Assembly: GCA_004556965.1 (NCBI GenBank)
Contig: SFFE01000002.1
Span: 124,001-188,000 of the forward strand
DNA length: 64,000 nucleotides
Direction: 5' to 3'
Source: Clostridiales bacterium
Lineage (GTDB): Bacteria > Bacillota > Clostridia > Oscillospirales > Oscillospiraceae
The notes below the pieces were generated by a model. That model worked only from the letters and a program-made list of their open reading frames with translations. It was not told the DNA's origin and made no database searches. The position numbers were made by a program, and so were the translations under genes. Within the stretch, counting starts at the first letter, position 1, and each line of letters begins with the position of its first letter. Positions 24,194 through 30,796 of this stretch are shown here, in pieces.

Positions 24194-24994
24194 ATGAGTA
24201 AAGTTTCTGCAGCGGGAGTTGAATTTCGGGAGATGGACGAGCTGGCTGCGCAGGAGTCTGCGATCCATGCGCTCCATCCGCTGATCAAATTGCTCGTGAC
24301 GCTTGCTTACATTATTGTTGTGGTGTCTTTCCCCAAGTATGCCTTGAGCGGACTTTCGGTGATGGTGCTGTATCCGATCCTGATTTTTCAGGCGAGCGGC
24401 ATTCCGGTGCGCACCTGCTTTCACAAGCTGCGCGTGGTGATGCCGCTGGTGTGCGCCGTCGGTCTGCTCAATCCGTTTTTTGACCGCGTACCCTTGCTCT
24501 ATTTGGGAAATCTCGCGGTGTCCGGCGGCGTGATTTCCATGATTACGCTGATGCTCAAGGGCATCTTTTCCCTGATGGCGTCGTTCCTTCTGGTTGCGAC
24601 CACCAAAATGGATGCGCTGTGCGCCGCGCTGCGCAAACTCCATATTCCAAGCATTCTGGTGACGCTGCTTTTGTTGACGTATCGCTACATTGCCGTTATG
24701 ATTGAGGAGATTTCCATCATGACGGACGCATATCATCTGCGCGCGCCGGGGCAGAAGGGAATCCACATTTCCGCATGGGGCTCCTTCCTAGGCCAGTTGC
24801 TGCTGCGGAGCATGGACCGCGCGGATGAGCTGTATCAGAGCATGCAGCTGCGCGGCTTTTGCGGGAATTTTTATTATGCGGACAGCACGCCCTGCACGCT
24901 GGGCGCCGCTATGTATGGCGTGCTCTGGGTCGGCGCGTTCCTGTTGGCGCGCTGCTTCGATTTGCCGCTTTTGCTGGGCAATCTCTTTCTGTGA
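24194..24994 (+). CDS. cbiQ: ECF transporter T component (CbiQ)
   Basis: A 266-residue membrane protein with five or six helices. The two coupling-helix motifs of the EcfT family are visible as MTDAYHLRAPG and SMQLRGFCG (A-R-G type signatures), which dock on the ATPase. Preceded by GAGGTGGGGG. It links the CbiM-type substrate binder to the CbiO ATPase. Only one ATPase gene follows, as expected for dedicated group I metal importers. Confidence 0.92.
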   Translation: MSKVSAAGVEFREMDELAAQESAIHALHPLIKLLVTLAYIIVVVSFPKYALSGLSVMVLYPILIFQASGIPVRTCFHKLRVVMPLVCAVGLLNPFFDRVPLLYLGNLAVSGGVISMITLMLKGIFSLMASFLLVATTKMDALCAALRKLHIPSILVTLLLLTYRYIAVMIEEISIMTDAYHLRAPGQKGIHISAWGSFLGQLLLRSMDRADELYQSMQLRGFCGNFYYADSTPCTLGAAMYGVLWVGAFLLARCFDLPLLLGNLFL

Positions 24995-25003
24995 GGTGTG
25001 ACG

Positions 25004-25735
25004 ATGATTCGATTTGAGCAGGTATCCTTTGCGTATGAGAAAGATGCGCCAGTCCTGCAGGAACTGACGTTTGACATTGGCGAAGGGGAAGCGGTCGGAC
25101 TGATCGGCGCAAACGGCGCGGGAAAATCCACCCTGATGAAGATTCTTTTGGGGCTGCTGCCGTACGAGGGGACGGTCACGGTGGACGGGATGCGGGTCGA
25201 GAAGAAAAATCTCGCCGAGATCCGAAAAAAGCTGGGCTTCGTGCTGCAGGATTCCGACAACCAGATGTTCATGCCGACCGTGTATGAGGATATGATGTTC
25301 GCACCGCGCAACTATGGCCTTTCGAAGGAAGAAGCCGAACAGCGCGTGGATCGGACGCTTGAGGAGTTGGGGCTTATGGACTTGAAGCACCGCTATAACC
25401 ACAAAATCTCCGGCGGCGAAAAGCGGATGGCGGCCATTGCAACAATCTTGGCCATGGAGCCGCAGGTCATTTTGATGGACGAACCGTCGACGGCGCTGGA
25501 TCCGGTCAACCGCCGGACGGTGATTCGTACCATCAACGACCTGACCATGACGAAGCTGATCGCATCGCACGATCTGGACATGATCCTCGATACCTGTGAC
25601 CGCGTGATTTTGCTGTCGCACGGGTGCCTCGCTGCGGACGGTCCGGCTGAGCAGATTCTGCGGGATCAGAAGCTGCTGGAAGCGAACCGCATGGAGCTGC
25701 CGTTTTGCCTTGCAGGGCCGCAGCGGCAACGCTGA
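25004..25735 (+). CDS. cbiO: ECF transporter ATP-binding protein (CbiO)
   Basis: A 243-residue ATPase with Walker A GANGAGKST, Q-loop FVLQDSDNQMF (the DNQ is typical of ECF ATPases), signature SGGEKRMAAIA, Walker B VILMDEPSTALDP and switch His in ASHDLDM. The ATG at 25004 lies five bases after GAGGTG; the upstream in-frame GTG overlaps the RBS itself. Nine bases separate it from the cbiQ stop. It closes the metal uptake operon and is followed by a strong shared terminator. Confidence 0.94.
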   Translation: MIRFEQVSFAYEKDAPVLQELTFDIGEGEAVGLIGANGAGKSTLMKILLGLLPYEGTVTVDGMRVEKKNLAEIRKKLGFVLQDSDNQMFMPTVYEDMMFAPRNYGLSKEEAEQRVDRTLEELGLMDLKHRYNHKISGGEKRMAAIATILAMEPQVILMDEPSTALDPVNRRTVIRTINDLTMTKLIASHDLDMILDTCDRVILLSHGCLAADGPAEQILRDQKLLEANRMELPFCLAGPQRQR

Positions 25736-25747
25736 AACCAGAAAAAC

Positions 25748-25787
25748 ACAAATGTCCCCGGCTGCACCAGCAGCCGGGGACATTTGT
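25748..25787. terminator. Bidirectional terminator between cbiO and the first ketopantoate reductase gene
   Basis: Perfect 18-bp arms ACAAATGTCCCCGGCTGC and GCAGCCGGGGACATTTGT with an ACCA loop. Leftward it is followed by GTTTTTC, so it mainly serves the leftward operon; it also ends cbiO. Confidence 0.85.
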
Positions 25788-25791
25788 AGGT

Positions 25792-26742
25792 TCAGCCGAG
25801 ATACTGCTTATCGTAATTGTTCTGGATGCAGGAGATGACCTGCGTGATGACGGTGTTGAACGGCGTGGGCACGCCCAGACGCGCACCGTAGCGGGCAATG
25901 GCGCCGTTGAGTACGGAGATTTCCGTCTGCCGGTGGTGCAGCACGGCGTCCTGCGCCATGGAGGGGTAGTAGTTGCCGAGATTTGCCACGATGTTCGGCT
26001 CCTCCAGCTCCATGAGCGGCCACAGATCGCCGATGCCGAGCGCCTTGGCGACCTCGCAGCCTTCCTTCCACACGTGCATGACCAGATCGTGGCCATACGG
26101 GTCTGAGAAGGTCTCCTTCACCTTCAGGCGCAGCACGGCGCTCACGCCGTTGTAGCCGCTGTTGGCGATGACCTTTTTCCAAATGTACGGACGCACATCC
26201 TCGTCAAAGCTGGCGTTGCAGCCGCCGGCGCAGAAGCACTGTTCCAGCGCCTTGCCCGCAGCGTCGGTCTTCGGATTGTTGCGCACGGCGCCGAAGTGCA
26301 TCTGAATGCCCTTTTCCGGCTTGCTCACGCACACGCCGGGGCCGGCCAGCTCCGTACCGATGAGGCCGCTGCCGTACATGATGCGATCCTCCGGCACGAA
26401 CTGCGCCAGAACCTCGTCGTTGCCGAGCCCGTTCTGCAGGGACACTACGACGGTCTCCTCTCCGATGCAGGGCATCGTGTCCGCCATCACGTCCGCGGTC
26501 TGCGTGGCCTTCACCATGAGAATGACCAAGTCCATGACACCGATGTCGCGCGCGGTAGGCGCGGTGTGGAAGCCGTGCAGCACCTCCTCGCCCTCCGGCG
26601 TGCGGAACACCAGCCCGTCGGCGGCGATTTTGTCCATATGCGCTTTGTATTTGTCCACGAGCCACAGCTCCGCGCCGCCCTTGCGCAGATAGGCCGCGAA
26701 TACGCTTCCGGCCGCGCCGGAACCGATCATTGCAATTTTCAT
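25792..26742 (-). CDS. Ketopantoate reductase-family oxidoreductase (paralogue 1)
   Basis: A 316-residue ApbA/PanE-like NAD(P)H oxidoreductase. Rossmann motif MKIAMIGSGAAGSVFAAYLR at the N-terminus; SLQNGLGNDEVLAQFVP is the family central motif; the catalytic Lys lies in IWKKVIANSGYN. Classical PanE makes pantoate from ketopantoate, but here two diverged copies sit next to an FAH-fold gene and there is no panB or panC, so a different 2-keto or 3-keto acid is more likely. It ends in NNYDKQYLG, nearly the same tail as its neighbour, which shows an ancestral duplication. Last gene of a leftward operon. Confidence 0.88.
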   Translation of the reverse strand: MKIAMIGSGAAGSVFAAYLRKGGAELWLVDKYKAHMDKIAADGLVFRTPEGEEVLHGFHTAPTARDIGVMDLVILMVKATQTADVMADTMPCIGEETVVVSLQNGLGNDEVLAQFVPEDRIMYGSGLIGTELAGPGVCVSKPEKGIQMHFGAVRNNPKTDAAGKALEQCFCAGGCNASFDEDVRPYIWKKVIANSGYNGVSAVLRLKVKETFSDPYGHDLVMHVWKEGCEVAKALGIGDLWPLMELEEPNIVANLGNYYPSMAQDAVLHHRQTEISVLNGAIARYGARLGVPTPFNTVITQVISCIQNNYDKQYLG

Positions 26743-26768
26743 AGATCTGCTCTCCTTCGTAACAGGAA

Positions 26769-26801
26769 ACTGCCGGCCGGAAAGGTTTGCCGGCCGGCAG
26801 T
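26769..26801 (-). terminator. Hairpin between the two ketopantoate reductase genes
   Basis: Perfect 12-bp arms ACTGCCGGCCGG and CCGGCCGGCAGT, 9-base loop, followed leftward by TTTCC. A partial terminator that may lower expression of the last gene. Confidence 0.6.
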
Positions 26802-26817
26802 CTTTGGCTATGGGGAA

Positions 26818-27828
26818 TTACTTCAGGTACTGCTTGTCGTAGTTGCCCTGGATGCAGCGCACGACCTGGGACAGAACCTTGCACACCGGCGTGTCGATGC
26901 CAAGCTCCTCGCCGTACTCCGCGATCTTGCCGTTGAGCACGTCGATCTCGGTCTGGCGGTGGTTGAACAGCATATCCTGGCACATGGACGGATAGTAGTC
27001 GCCGATGTTGGTGACGATGTCCGCATGGTCGTGGGCGATGAACTCGTCCGCATCCATCGGAATGCCCTTGGCGGTCGCAACCGCGCAGGTCTCGCGGATG
27101 ACGCTGTGGAACAGCCACTGGCCAAACGGGTCAGCCTCGACTTCGCCGATCTTCAGGCGCAGCACGGCACACACGGTGTTGACGGTGGCGTTGACGCAGA
27201 CCTTTTTCCAGATGAACTTATAGATGTTGTTTTCCTCGCCGGGCAGACCGTCGCGCCAGTAAGCGTCGCAGCCGCCGTCGCGGTAGCACTTGAGCATCTC
27301 GGCGCAGGCCGCGTCGTTCAGCTCGGAGCGGACAGCGCCGCCGAAGTTCATCTGCACGCCGCCGGCCGGGGTGGACACGCAGTGGCCGGGTTCCGGCAGA
27401 GCAGTGCCCAGAACGCCGGAGCCGATGATGCAGCGATCTTTCGGGAAGACCTTGAACAGGTTGTCATCGTTGCCGAGACCGTTGATGAGGGAGACGGCGA
27501 CGGTCTTGTCGCCGACGACGGGCATGGAGTCCTGAATGGCCTGCTCCAGCTGGGTCGCCTTGGTCATGTAGATGATGACGTCAACCTTGCCCTCAGCCTC
27601 AGCGGCAGCAGCGGCGGAGGTGTAGGTACGGAAGCCGGTCAGAACCTTCTCGATGTCGTGATAAGAGCCGTTCTCCTCCTGGTGGATGGTGAACTGCATG
27701 CCCTCTTCGGCGACTTTCTTCATGTGCGCCTCGTAGCGGTCGATGAGGATAATGTCCGCACCGCCGTTGCGCAGGTAGGAAGCGAACACGCTGCCGGCTG
27801 CGCCGGAACCATACATTGCAAATTTCAT
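26818..27828 (-). CDS. Ketopantoate reductase-family oxidoreductase (paralogue 2)
   Basis: A 336-residue homologue of its neighbour. It shares MKFAMYGSGAAGSVFASYLR, SLINGLGNDDNLF and the Lys motif IWKKVCVNATVN, and ends in NYDKQYLK. It differs by insertions in the first domain (about 15 residues around position 55, HQEENGSYHD) and near residue 195 (GLPGEENN), which are placed to alter the substrate pocket. Reverse-strand RBS GGAGAG precedes the ATG. Middle gene of the FAH-KPR-KPR leftward operon; tandem non-identical copies suggest successive or stereo-specific reductions (inference). Confidence 0.88.
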   Translation of the reverse strand: MKFAMYGSGAAGSVFASYLRNGGADIILIDRYEAHMKKVAEEGMQFTIHQEENGSYHDIEKVLTGFRTYTSAAAAAEAEGKVDVIIYMTKATQLEQAIQDSMPVVGDKTVAVSLINGLGNDDNLFKVFPKDRCIIGSGVLGTALPEPGHCVSTPAGGVQMNFGGAVRSELNDAACAEMLKCYRDGGCDAYWRDGLPGEENNIYKFIWKKVCVNATVNTVCAVLRLKIGEVEADPFGQWLFHSVIRETCAVATAKGIPMDADEFIAHDHADIVTNIGDYYPSMCQDMLFNHRQTEIDVLNGKIAEYGEELGIDTPVCKVLSQVVRCIQGNYDKQYLK

Positions 27829-27880
27829 CTTTGTTTCTCTCCTTTTTTGATTTTGGTAAAAGACTGCTATCTTTCAGCCG

Positions 27881-27903
27881 TCGCGGGCAAAGCCCGGCGG
27901 CGG
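27881..27903 (-). other. Small hairpin between the FAH-fold and reductase genes
   Basis: Imperfect GC-rich stem, CCGTCGCGGGC with GCCCGGCGGCGG around AAA, in the 76-base gap between the two genes. No T run that would mark a full terminator close by; probably an intercistronic processing or stabilising element. Confidence 0.4.
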
Positions 27904-27904
27904 G

Positions 27905-28759
27905 TTACCGCACGGTATTTTTCAGGGTGCCGATGCCCTCAACAAAGCATTCCACAACGTCGCCGGGCTTCATGTACTTCGGCGGCTGGAAGCCCATACC
28001 GACGCCGGCGGGCGTGCCCATGGAAATGATGGTGCCGGGCGTGAGCGTCATGCCGTGGCTCAGCTCGGATACCACGTAGGCCACGTGGAAGATCATCAAA
28101 TCAATCGAGCTGTTTTGCCGCAACTCGCCGTTGACGAAGCTTTGAATCTTCATCGGCTGATCGACGGGGAAGCTGTCCGCCGTGACGATCCATGGACCGA
28201 TGGGCGTAAAACCGTCGAGACTCTTGCCACGGTACCACTGCTTGTGCTGGTTCTGGATGGTGCGCGCGCTCACATCGTTGAGCACGGTGTAGCCAAAGAC
28301 ATAGTCCAGCGCCTCGTCCGGGCAGACGTTGTACGCATCGCGGCCGATGACGACGGCCAGCTCCGCCTCATAGTCGAGATCGGCGACGATGTCGCTGTGG
28401 CTGTCGATGCAGCCGCCGGGCGCGACGGCCTCGTTCACGCGCTTGGAAAAATAGATCGGGAACATATCGGGCGCCTTGACGCCCTTGCCGGCGACGGCCT
28501 CGCTTTCCTTCGCGTGGTCAAAATAGTTGATGCCGAGGCAGATGATATCCTGCGCCGGATGCGGGATGGGGGCGAGCAGTTCGACTTCCGCCATGGGGAT
28601 GGGCGTGCCGCGCTCTGCGGCCTCCGCGTCAAATTCCGCCCAGCCTCGGATGAGCGCCGTCATGTCCGCACAGCCCGGAATGGGGTAGACGGAAGCGTCC
28701 TCCGGCCCGACAAGACCGACGGCGGTATTGCCGTTTTGCCTAAAAGTTGCAAGCTTCAT
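27905..28759 (-). CDS. Fumarylacetoacetate hydrolase-fold protein
   Basis: A 284-residue FAH-superfamily enzyme. IICLGINYFDHAKE, FSKRVNEAV and DLDYEAELAVVIGR mark the fold; metal ligands are the paired acidic residues of YEAELAVV and the D of GYTVLNDVSARTIQ. The family includes fumarylpyruvate hydrolases, 2-keto-3-deoxy-arabonate/fuconate type dehydratases, oxaloacetate decarboxylases and hydratase/decarboxylases acting on 2-keto acids. It is the first gene of the leftward operon with two ketopantoate-reductase homologues, so the pathway probably handles a small 2-oxo acid. Substrate not determinable here. Confidence 0.88.
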   Translation of the reverse strand: MKLATFRQNGNTAVGLVGPEDASVYPIPGCADMTALIRGWAEFDAEAAERGTPIPMAEVELLAPIPHPAQDIICLGINYFDHAKESEAVAGKGVKAPDMFPIYFSKRVNEAVAPGGCIDSHSDIVADLDYEAELAVVIGRDAYNVCPDEALDYVFGYTVLNDVSARTIQNQHKQWYRGKSLDGFTPIGPWIVTADSFPVDQPMKIQSFVNGELRQNSSIDLMIFHVAYVVSELSHGMTLTPGTIISMGTPAGVGMGFQPPKYMKPGDVVECFVEGIGTLKNTVR

Positions 28760-28903
28760 CGTTTGTCACCTGAATAAAATAATGTACGCCTGTGCGCCAA
28801 GTGTGAGACAAAAGCATTAAAATTGAGTAAATATTCAAATTTTCCGGGTAATTTACAATTGTTATTCATTCAAAAATTATAACTGTAAACCCGGAGGAAA
28901 TTC

Positions 28904-29017
28904 ATGGTCACAGTTATGATAGCACGAAACTTCCGCACAGGCAACAGTTTTCTTTCAATTCCAGAATTGGTAATTACTCTCGCTCGTTTATTCCTTAACG
29001 AACGAAAGTGTGCATAA
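28904..29017 (+). CDS. Possible 37-residue leader ORF in the divergent control region
   Basis: Starts MVTVMIARNFRTGNS and ends FLNERKCA, with a textbook GGAGG eight bases before the ATG. It lies in the 502-base AT-rich gap between the FAH gene and the YkvI permease, upstream of the permease promoter. The gap is otherwise empty of genes; besides this ORF it holds the promoter/operator at 29132-29166 and several short AT-rich repeats. Codon use is unlike the neighbouring genes, so a chance ORF is quite possible. Confidence 0.3.
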   Translation: MVTVMIARNFRTGNSFLSIPELVITLARLFLNERKCA

Positions 29018-29131
29018 AAATCTGCTTTAAATAGCGAAACTTTTTGTGTAATTCGACAATTTTCGCGAGCGGGCGGGATTTTGAAAACGTTGAGGTTGAC
29101 TTTTTCCGAGGGAGGATTTATAAATTGATTA

Positions 29132-29166
29132 TTGAAAGTGTTAACATATTGTTCATATTTTAACAC
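29132..29166 (+). promoter_or_regulatory. Promoter of the YkvI-type permease with overlapping inverted repeat
   Basis: TTGAAA (29132-29137), 16-base spacer, CATATT (29154-29159). Arms GTGTTAA (29138-29144) and TTAACAC (29160-29166) flank spacer and -10, as expected for a repressor operator. Confidence 0.5.
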
Positions 29167-29261
29167 ATTCTATCGTGCAGATTGCCGAAAAACTGCTGCG
29201 AAGGAGAGAGCAAGGCAGTTTTTTTGACTGCACAGAAATCTATGAGAGAGGAATTCGAAAA

Positions 29262-30491
29262 ATGGAAAACAACAAAGCCCTTAAGGGCAGCTTGGCGGCC
29301 GGCTTTTCCGTTGCATCCGTCTGGTTCGGCACCCATGTCGGCGCCGGCTTCGCAACCGGCAATCAGGTTGTCAGTTACTTTGTCCAGTACGGCTGGACAG
29401 CGGCTATTTACCCGTTGATTGCCATGGGCATTCTCGCCGTTGTCATGTACATCATGATGACGTTTGCGAGACTGAATGGCTTCGATAACTACAAGGATAC
29501 TTACCGTGCGCTGTATCCGAAGCCGTGGATGGAAGTCTTCTTTGAGATTTTCTACATTATTATCATCCTTGCGGCTGTCGCGGCATGCGTTGACGGTGCC
29601 GGCGGCATCGTTATGGGCTTCCTGCACCTGCCGAGCGTGATCTGCAACCTCATCATCATTGCGGTTCTGATCCTTCTGTCGATCTTCGGCGTCAAGCTCA
29701 TCATCCGCGCTTCCACCGTCCTGTCCACCGCGATCCTGATCGTTACGGCGATTCTGGTTATTGCGGGTCTTGTCGTTCCGGTTGACGGCGTGATCGAGTC
29801 CCTTCAGGCGGAGAACAGTGCGATCACCGTTGCGCCTCTGGCTGATGTCATCAATCACAATGGTCTGAAGGCCGCTTGGTTGGGCATTCTGGTTTACGCT
29901 GCGTTCCAGTGCGTGTCCGTTCCGGGCATGATCTCCGCTTCTGTGGAGCTGAACCAGAAGGGCGTTAAGAAAGCGGCGGTTCTTGGATGGCTGATGAACG
30001 GCGGCGCTCTGGCTGCTTCCGGCATCATGCTCGTCAAGTGGTACCCGATTCTCTGCGCCATCAAGGAAGCCGGCGTGGACACCATTGCCGCACTCGTGGC
30101 GCGCGGCATTAAAGACGTTATGAAGCTCCCGAACCAGAGCGTGGTTACCATCATGGGCAGCGCATACACATGGCTGTTCGTTGTTTACACGATCCTGCTG
30201 TTCTGCGCGTTCATCTCCACCTCTGTTACGCTGGTGTTCTCCATGATCCAGCGCTTCCAGGGACACTGCTTCCCGAAGACGATCAAGAGCGAGAAGGTTC
30301 GTTCCGCCATCGTCGGCGCGATCGTCATCGGCCTGTGCTATGCCGTTTCCCTGCTTGGCCTGAGCACCATCATCTCCAAGATCTACGGCTATGACGGCTA
30401 TTATGCACTCGTTGTCGTTGTGCTCCCGGCGTTCATCTGGGGCATCCCGAAGATTCGCAAGCTCAAAGCCGAGAACAAGGAAATCGCGTAA
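29262..30491 (+). CDS. YkvI-type membrane permease (LeuT-fold-like)
   Basis: About 409 residues with ten or eleven membrane helices. The first helix region holds HVGAGFATGNQVVSYFVQYG, the hallmark of the YkvI family (COG3949), a branch of LeuT-fold-like carriers whose substrates are not established. The start ATG at 29262 follows GAGAGGAATT; an in-frame extension upstream lacks an RBS. It is divergent from the FAH/ketopantoate-reductase operon and shares its 0.5-kb control region, so import of that operon's organic-acid or amino-acid substrate is the simplest reading. Codons show the usual GC-rich bias. Confidence 0.85.
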   Translation: MENNKALKGSLAAGFSVASVWFGTHVGAGFATGNQVVSYFVQYGWTAAIYPLIAMGILAVVMYIMMTFARLNGFDNYKDTYRALYPKPWMEVFFEIFYIIIILAAVAACVDGAGGIVMGFLHLPSVICNLIIIAVLILLSIFGVKLIIRASTVLSTAILIVTAILVIAGLVVPVDGVIESLQAENSAITVAPLADVINHNGLKAAWLGILVYAAFQCVSVPGMISASVELNQKGVKKAAVLGWLMNGGALAASGIMLVKWYPILCAIKEAGVDTIAALVARGIKDVMKLPNQSVVTIMGSAYTWLFVVYTILLFCAFISTSVTLVFSMIQRFQGHCFPKTIKSEKVRSAIVGAIVIGLCYAVSLLGLSTIISKIYGYDGYYALVVVVLPAFIWGIPKIRKLKAENKEIA

Positions 30492-30562
30492 TCATCTGCG
30501 CATCCAAGCGCCCCTCTCCGGCGCTGTCCATGTATGCTTTTACCAACCAATACCAAAGCCAG

Positions 30563-30595
30563 CGCCCCCGCACGTTTGCGTGCGGGGGCGTTTTT
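30563..30595 (+). terminator. Intrinsic terminator of the permease gene
   Basis: Perfect 12-bp arms CGCCCCCGCACG and CGTGCGGGGGCG, TTTG loop, T5. Lies 70 bases after the stop. Confidence 0.92.
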
Positions 30596-30628
30596 CGGCT
30601 GCAAGGCAGGATGATGTCGCTGCTTACA

Positions 30629-30692
30629 GGTTTGAAAATCGTCAAAACTGTTAAATAAATGTCTGAATCCGGTTGAAAATACGTCAGAACTG
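30629..30692 (+). repeat. Pair of 22-base direct repeats upstream of the oxidoreductase promoter
   Basis: GGTT(T)GAAAAT-CGTCAAAACTG at 30629-30650 and GGTTGAAAATACGTCAGAACTG at 30671-30692, 42 bases apart (four helical turns). The second copy contains the -35 box. The 305-base gap between the permease and the oxidoreductase holds these repeats, the terminator and the promoter. Confidence 0.65.
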
Positions 30693-30701
30693 CGATATAA
30701 T
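30673..30701 (+). promoter_or_regulatory. Promoter of the Fe-S oxidoreductase gene
   Basis: TTGAAA (30673-30678), 17-base spacer, TATAAT (30696-30701). Leader of about 90 bases. Confidence 0.75.
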
Positions 30702-30796
30702 CAAAATTACGGTCAGGCCACGCGGGGCAAGGTGTGCCGGCCGGCATCCCGATGAAACTTTGGATGCAATTTTGAAAAAGGGAAGGGACGAAACAA

